DNA from: Pseudomarimonas arenosa
GTDB taxonomy: Bacteria > Pseudomonadota > Gammaproteobacteria > Xanthomonadales > Xanthomonadaceae
Assembly: GCF_014841215.1 (NCBI RefSeq)
Contig: NZ_JACYTR010000005.1
Span: 1-64,000, forward strand
Direction of reading: 5' to 3'
DNA: 64,000 bases
Part shown: piece by piece, positions 62,448 through 64,000 of the stretch
Position numbering within the stretch: the first letter of the stretch is position 1
Layout: every line of letters begins with the position of its first letter
The notes under the pieces: generated by a model
Databases searched by the model: none
What the model was told of the DNA's origin: nothing
The model's input: the letters and a program-made list of their open reading frames with translations, nothing else
Program-made: the position numbers and the translations under genes

Positions 62448-64000
62448 ATGATCTGCAAGCACAGCGCCATCGCGTCCGCCATCGCCATGGTTCTCTCTGG
62501 GGCCAGCTTCAACGTCAACGCGCAATCCAACCAGGAAGCTGAGGACGCCACACCAACCTTGGACTCTGTGGAAGTCCGGGGCATTCGCTCATCGCTGGAG
62601 AAGTCGATCGCCGGCAAGCGCGACAGCGACAACCTGGTCGAAGTGATTACCGCCGAAGACGTCGGCAAGATGCCGGACAAGAACGTTGCCGATTCGCTGC
62701 AGCGCGTACCGGGCGTGACCACGCAATCGCAATCCGGTGGATCGGGTGGTTTCGACGAGAACGATCGGGTCAGCCTGCGCGGCACCAATCCGAGCCTTAC
62801 CCAGACCTTGATCAATGGACACTCGGTGGCTTCTGGCGACTGGTTCGTACTCGATCAGGTCGGCCTGGTCGGCCGCAGTGTCAGCTACGCCATGCTGCCG
62901 TCGGAAATCGTCGGCCAGGTGGTGGTACGCAAGTCGGCGACCGCCGATCTGACCGAAGGCGGCGTGGCCGGCTCGGTCGACATCATCACCCGCAAGCCGC
63001 TGGATTTCGGCGCTCAACTCACGGTTGAGGGCTCGGTGCAGGCGGTGTATGCCGACTTGCCGGACGAAATCGACCCGCAGATCAGTGCCCTGTTCAACTG
63101 GAAGAACGATAACAACACGTTTGGTGTGCTGTTGCAGGCCTTTTCGGAGAAGCGTCACCTGCGCCGCGACGGCCAGGAAATCCTCGGCTACGCGCAGATC
63201 TCCCCGACCAGCGCCCTGGCCCAGGCCGAACCGGCCCTGGCCAACGTCTATTATCCGACCTTGATCGGCTCGGCCCTGTTCGAGCAGGAACGTCACCGCA
63301 AGGGCGGTTTGCTGGAGCTGCAGCTGCGCCCGAACGACGATGTCGACATCAACCTCAGCCTGTTCAATTCCAAGCTCGACGCCACCAACTACAATCGCAA
63401 CTGGATGTTTTGGGGCAGCCGGGTGATCGGCAGCGACAATCGCGTGCCGGACAGCTACACGGTACGCAATGGCACCCTGACCTCGGCCACCTGGGCCAAT
63501 GTCGGCACGCCCGATGCGCCAGCGCAATACGCCATCGTCGACAACATCTACCGCCCCGGCGCCAATTCGCGCACCCGCTATGCCGACCTCGATGTCAGCT
63601 GGCGCGCCACCGACACCTTGGAACTGCATGCCAAGGCCGGCACCACCAAGGGCAACGGCGACACGCCAAAGCAGGCGGTGTTCGAGGGCGATGTGTTCAA
63701 CACCGGTGCCAGCTATGCCTTCAACGGTATCTCCGGCCCCGCCGATGTGGCTTTCCCCAACGGCAACGTCGCGGACTTCACCGGCACGCGACTGGACTGG
63801 ATCTTCGGCGCCAGTCCGGCACGCACCGTCGACAAGGAAGACTACGCCCAGTTCGATGGCGACCTGATGCTGAACAGCGATACCCTGCATAGCCTGGCGT
63901 TTGGTCTTCGCTGGGCCGAACACGAGCGCAGCACGCAACAGGTGGCGCAAGGCCCGCTGTTCTCGGCCGACCCGTTCAACCCGGATAATCTGCCCAACTG
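62448..64000 (+). CDS. TonB-dependent receptor (TIGR01782 type), 3' end beyond the window
   Basis: 517 codons visible, open to the window edge. ATG at 62448 with CGGGGG upstream. Signal peptide MICKHSAIASAIAMVLSGAS, ending near VNAQ. Then SVEVRGIRSSLEKSIAGKR (TonB-box region), plug with VIVRKSATADL-like sequence (seen as VVVRKSATADLTEGGVAGS) and MPDKNVADSLQRVPGV, and the first barrel strands. This is the TonB-Xanth-Caul family, whose members in nag or chitin clusters import chitooligosaccharides or GlcNAc. Divergent from gntR and the nag genes, it fits GlcNAc-oligomer uptake across the outer membrane. Confidence 0.92.
   Translation, partial: MICKHSAIASAIAMVLSGASFNVNAQSNQEAEDATPTLDSVEVRGIRSSLEKSIAGKRDSDNLVEVITAEDVGKMPDKNVADSLQRVPGVTTQSQSGGSGGFDENDRVSLRGTNPSLTQTLINGHSVASGDWFVLDQVGLVGRSVSYAMLPSEIVGQVVVRKSATADLTEGGVAGSVDIITRKPLDFGAQLTVEGSVQAVYADLPDEIDPQISALFNWKNDNNTFGVLLQAFSEKRHLRRDGQEILGYAQISPTSALAQAEPALANVYYPTLIGSALFEQERHRKGGLLELQLRPNDDVDINLSLFNSKLDATNYNRNWMFWGSRVIGSDNRVPDSYTVRNGTLTSATWANVGTPDAPAQYAIVDNIYRPGANSRTRYADLDVSWRATDTLELHAKAGTTKGNGDTPKQAVFEGDVFNTGASYAFNGISGPADVAFPNGNVADFTGTRLDWIFGASPARTVDKEDYAQFDGDLMLNSDTLHSLAFGLRWAEHERSTQQVAQGPLFSADPFNPDNLPN

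Overview
The window is GC-rich, densely coded DNA from a gammaproteobacterium, most likely of the Xanthomonadales/Lysobacterales (inference). The clues are a TonB-dependent receptor of the Xanthomonas/Caulobacter type, the 'DGFE' tail motif in a secreted beta-helix protein, GTAGGGTGGGC-type palindromic repeats, a perfect CRP/Clp-type operator in front of exopolysaccharide genes, and many genes joined by ATGA or TGATG overlaps. No tRNA, rRNA, CRISPR array or intact transposase was seen.

Layout. (1) 1-17877: half of a MITE, a giant secreted beta-helix protein, a TonB-dependent receptor divergent from a PKHD-type hydroxylase, a TIGR03032-TPR-glycosyltransferase-like fusion, a gamma-glutamylcyclotransferase, an orphan OmpR-type regulator, and a tight signalling unit (YfiR-like protein, hybrid histidine kinase, REC-GGDEF diguanylate cyclase, TonB-dependent receptor). 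(2) 17874-24253: a complete MITE inserted at the stop codon of that receptor, two convergent paralogous beta-propeller proteins, a 4'-phosphopantetheinyl transferase, and nine tandem copies of a 106-bp palindromic unit. (3) 24476-40752: a 13-gene minus-strand exopolysaccharide operon. It runs export protein, chain-length protein, degenerate BY-kinase, outer-membrane barrel, deacetylase, four glycosyltransferases, two asparagine-synthase-like amidotransferases, polymerase/ligase and MurJ-type flippase. It resembles exosortase-A-linked EPS loci but holds no exosortase. (4) 40959-45748: a membrane J-domain protein, the initiating sugar transferase, a TviB-type UDP-GlcNAc dehydrogenase and a UDP-uronate 4-epimerase. 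(5) 45748-57927: one 4059-residue hybrid NRPS/PKS, translationally coupled to the epimerase gene before it and followed after one base by galE. (6) 59246-64000: an N-acetylglucosamine catabolic cluster (nagA, SIS-type deaminase, GntR regulator, divergent TonB-dependent receptor, cut by the window edge).

How it may fit together. TviB, the 4-epimerase and GalE would make activated amino-uronic sugars. The EPS operon would polymerise and export them, and its two amidotransferases could convert uronates to uronamides. The NRPS/PKS (A-PCP-KS-AT-ACP-aminotransferase-C-A-PCP-C-PCP-TE) reads as a Pro-like starter, one malonate, transamination to a beta-amino acid, then a Gly-like unit, ending in a condensation module without its own adenylation domain. 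The phosphopantetheinyl transferase at 21231 is the obvious activator. The NRPS/PKS in the same apparent operon as nucleotide-sugar genes is the best candidate for an undescribed system: either a peptide-polyketide decoration of the polysaccharide or a glycosylated small molecule. Coupling of EPS output to c-di-GMP through a Clp-like protein is suggested by the operator at 40877-40892 and the nearby diguanylate cyclase; this is inference.
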